From CAYLHF01 sp964383365 (GTDB lineage: Bacteria; Bacteroidota; Rhodothermia; Rhodothermales; UBA10348), in NCBI GenBank assembly GCA_964383365.1, contig CAYLHF010000042.1, positions 1 to 24,666 of the forward strand: DNA of 24,666 nt, in the 5' to 3' direction. Made by a program: the position numbers and the translations under genes. Of this stretch, positions 23,089 to 24,666 are shown piece after piece. Numbering within the stretch: the stretch's first letter is position 1; each line of letters opens with the position of its first letter. The notes beneath the pieces were generated by a model, which made no database searches, was not told the origin of the DNA, and saw nothing but the letters and a program-made list of their open reading frames with translations.

Positions 23089-24176
23089 AACGACCGCGTC
23101 GAATATCGAAAAAAGTTCAGGTTGGATCGGTAACAATCGGAGGGGACGCGCCCATCAGTGTCCAGTCGATGACCACGTCCAAGACGCACGATGTGAGTGA
23201 AGTGCTCTCCGAGATAAAGAGACTCGGTGACGCCGGGGCAGACATTGTTCGAGTCGCAGTTCCACGCCCGGAAGACGCAGATGCCCTGGTCGATATTGTT
23301 GCCGGAACGGATATTCCTTTAGTCGCCGATATACATTTCAACTATCAGTATGCTCTGAAAGCGATCGAAGCCGGAGTGGCAAAAGTACGCTTAAATCCTG
23401 GTAACATCGGTAAACCTGAGTGGGAGACGGAGGTGTTGCTTGCTGCCAAAGATGCCGGTATTCCGATCAGAATTGGAGTGAATTCCGGGTCGCTCGAGAA
23501 GGATATTCTCGACAAGTACGGGTTTCCCAAACCGGAAGCGATGTACGAAAGTGCGATGCGCCATGTAGATGTATGTGAACAGAACGGCTTTGCCGACCTT
23601 GTTATCTCAGTAAAGCATTCGGACGTTTATTTCATGATACAGTCCTATCGTCTCCTTGCCGAGCGAACCGAGTATCCACTTCACCTCGGAGTTACGGAAT
23701 CCGGATCGCTTAAGACGGGAACGATAAAAAGTGCTATCGGAATTGGGGCACTTTTAGCCGAAGGAATCGGAGATACTATCAGAGTTTCTCTTGCTGCCGA
23801 TTCAGTAAATGAAGTCGAGGCGGGACATCAGATTCTGAAATCACTGAGGATTGGCCGACCGGGTATAAATATCATCGCGTGTCCGACATGCGGTAGGCTG
23901 ACGGGAGATCTTTTTTCGGTGGTGCAAGAGGTTGAAGCTGCCGTCAAGGATCGGAAATTCGAGAAGGACCTGAGTGTGTCTCTGATGGGATGTGCGGTTA
24001 ACGGGCCGGGAGAGGCCGCCGGGGCTGATTTAGGGGTCTCGCTAGGCCGAGGCCGGGCGCATCTCTTCAGGCGTGGTGAGATGATCAAGACCATTCCCGA
24101 GTCAGAGATTGTACATACAATTCTTACCGAGATTGAAAACTGGGAGGAAGCTCCTGGATCAGCTGCCGACGGGTAG
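23085..24176 (+). CDS. ispG: (E)-4-hydroxy-3-methylbut-2-enyl-diphosphate synthase
   Basis: This cytoplasmic [4Fe-4S] enzyme converts MEcPP to HMBPP, the sixth step of the MEP pathway. It has 363 residues, the two-domain E. coli-type length, without the large insertion found in many Bacteroidota, chlamydial and plant enzymes. The TIM-barrel part starts VQVGSVTIGGDAPISVQSMT and includes LVADIHFNYQYAL and VRLNPGNIG. The cluster ligands are C266 and C269 (ACPTCGRL) and C303 (MGCAVNGPGEA), with the conserved Glu at 310. The ATG overlaps the rhomboid stop by 4 nt and has GGGAG 8 nt upstream. The gene ends in a large nested hairpin. With ispE it gives two MEP-pathway genes in the window. Confidence 0.96.
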   Translation: MKRPRRISKKVQVGSVTIGGDAPISVQSMTTSKTHDVSEVLSEIKRLGDAGADIVRVAVPRPEDADALVDIVAGTDIPLVADIHFNYQYALKAIEAGVAKVRLNPGNIGKPEWETEVLLAAKDAGIPIRIGVNSGSLEKDILDKYGFPKPEAMYESAMRHVDVCEQNGFADLVISVKHSDVYFMIQSYRLLAERTEYPLHLGVTESGSLKTGTIKSAIGIGALLAEGIGDTIRVSLAADSVNEVEAGHQILKSLRIGRPGINIIACPTCGRLTGDLFSVVQEVEAAVKDRKFEKDLSVSLMGCAVNGPGEAAGADLGVSLGRGRAHLFRRGEMIKTIPESEIVHTILTEIENWEEAPGSAADG

Positions 24177-24213
24177 CCTTGCAGTACCCGTATCGATGCA
24201 AATGCGGCAGCTG
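24160..24213 (+). other. Nested hairpin spanning the ispG stop codon
   Basis: CAGCTGCCG (24160-24168) pairs with CGGCAGCTG (24205-24213), and directly inside it ACGGGTA (24169-24175) pairs with TACCCGT (24185-24191). This is 16 perfect base pairs with a 9-nt loop and a 13-nt bulge on the 3' side. The ispG stop (24174-24176) lies in the inner stem. No U-tract follows, so a plain intrinsic terminator is unlikely; a 3' stability or processing element is possible. Confidence 0.5.
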
Positions 24214-24666
24214 TACGAACGCTTAGAATCTGTGTATTTGGCCCCCACACGTGGTCACCATGAGATCTGGGACGGGGTCAGGGTACCAGCTGTAAGTGTC
24301 GTTCTTCGCGTCAGTGCTGTGACGATGGAACATTCTTTCGTTCGACCGCGATTTCGTCTTACCCAACCATTCCTCAGTCCGTGTCATGAATTATTGCACT
24401 GATTCAAGACGATGCCAGGGTCGTTCTGAAACGTTTATCAGATCCCGTGGGGTACTGGATATTTCTGCTCCAGCTGCTGGTCGAGTCTAAACGCGTAGAA
24501 GGTGATTCGCCTCTTTAGGAAGAAACAATTTCTACCGGACCCACGACGTCGGCGAATATGACAATTCCTCTCCTTCTGTCTATCAGAATATCATATAAAC
24601 AACGCAGGGGTTGGCACCGAAAACGGCGCCAACCCCTGCTTGCCCATTAACAGAGGCGTTTGGCGG
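24177..24666. other. Gene-free region after ispG
   Basis: Nothing coding is supported here: the open frames are short, have no recognisable protein features, and partly run out of ispG in another frame. No tRNA fold is seen. The only strong structures are the ispG 3' hairpin at the left end and the 24604-24639 hairpin near the window edge. Confidence 0.5.
24604..24639 (-). terminator. Strong hairpin, possible terminator of a minus-strand gene beyond the edge
   Basis: GCAGGGGTTGGC pairs perfectly with GCCAACCCCTGC (12 bp). After one A/C mismatch, CCG-AAAA-CGG closes the apex. On the minus strand the stem is followed by GTTGTTTATAT, a T-rich though interrupted tail. On the plus strand it is followed by TTGCCCATT. 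It most likely ends a transcript arriving from the right of the window, but could serve both directions. Confidence 0.5.

Noticed and set aside
24109..24402. 97-codon plus-strand open frame after ispG
   Set aside because: It begins inside ispG in another frame, has no ribosome binding site and no recognisable domain.

Overview
The window looks like a chromosomal segment of a Gram-negative bacterium of the Bacteroidota/Rhodothermota/Balneolota (FCB) group. I infer this from a rhomboid protease with the short C-terminal domain typical of Bacteroidota-type rhomboids, an LpxH of the Bacteroidota type (GNHD motif), outer-membrane export genes, and generally weak ribosome binding sites. The species cannot be named from the sequence. 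Nearly every gene concerns translation, the cell envelope or isoprenoid synthesis. I see no insertion sequence, CRISPR array, rRNA or phage gene.

Layout. (1) 1-2340, minus strand: aspS, then tRNA-Lys(UUU) and tRNA-Leu(GAG). A hairpin followed by a U-tract lies directly before the aspS start. (2) 2486-3985, plus: a POT-family proton/peptide symporter, divergent from aspS, with a strong hairpin after its stop. (3) 4043-5785, minus: an outer-membrane beta-barrel with an Omp85-like C-terminal half and a helical, acidic N-terminal part in place of visible POTRA domains. (4) 5981-13750: a surface-polysaccharide block. A FkbM methyltransferase and a glycosyltransferase (plus strand) run into a convergent four-gene operon (minus strand) of Wza-type export protein, Wzz-type chain-length protein, Wzy/WaaL-type polymerase or ligase, and a second glycosyltransferase. 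The two glycosyltransferase genes overlap tail to tail by 11 bp. (5) 13979-14877, plus: ispE of the MEP isoprenoid pathway. (6) 14994-15093: four tandem 25-bp repeats that also encode the last residues of the next gene. (7) 15071 to about 20925, minus: two class A penicillin-binding proteins flanking an LpxH-type lipid A hydrolase. (8) 21430-24176, plus: two tandem rhomboid proteases translationally coupled to ispG. (9) 24177-24666: no gene seen, but a strong hairpin near the right edge.

The genes fit together as an envelope neighbourhood. Two bifunctional PBPs make peptidoglycan. LpxH acts in lipid A synthesis. The Wza/Wzz/Wzy block assembles and exports a polysaccharide. The Omp85-like barrel sits in the outer membrane. 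IspE and IspG feed isoprenoid synthesis, which ultimately supplies the undecaprenyl carrier used by both peptidoglycan and polysaccharide assembly. I found no clearly undescribed multi-gene system. The most unusual signals are the 25-bp repeat array that forms the end of a PBP gene, the terminator-like hairpin in the aspS leader, the long cytoplasmic extension of the second PBP, the POTRA-less barrel, and the nested hairpin over the ispG stop codon.
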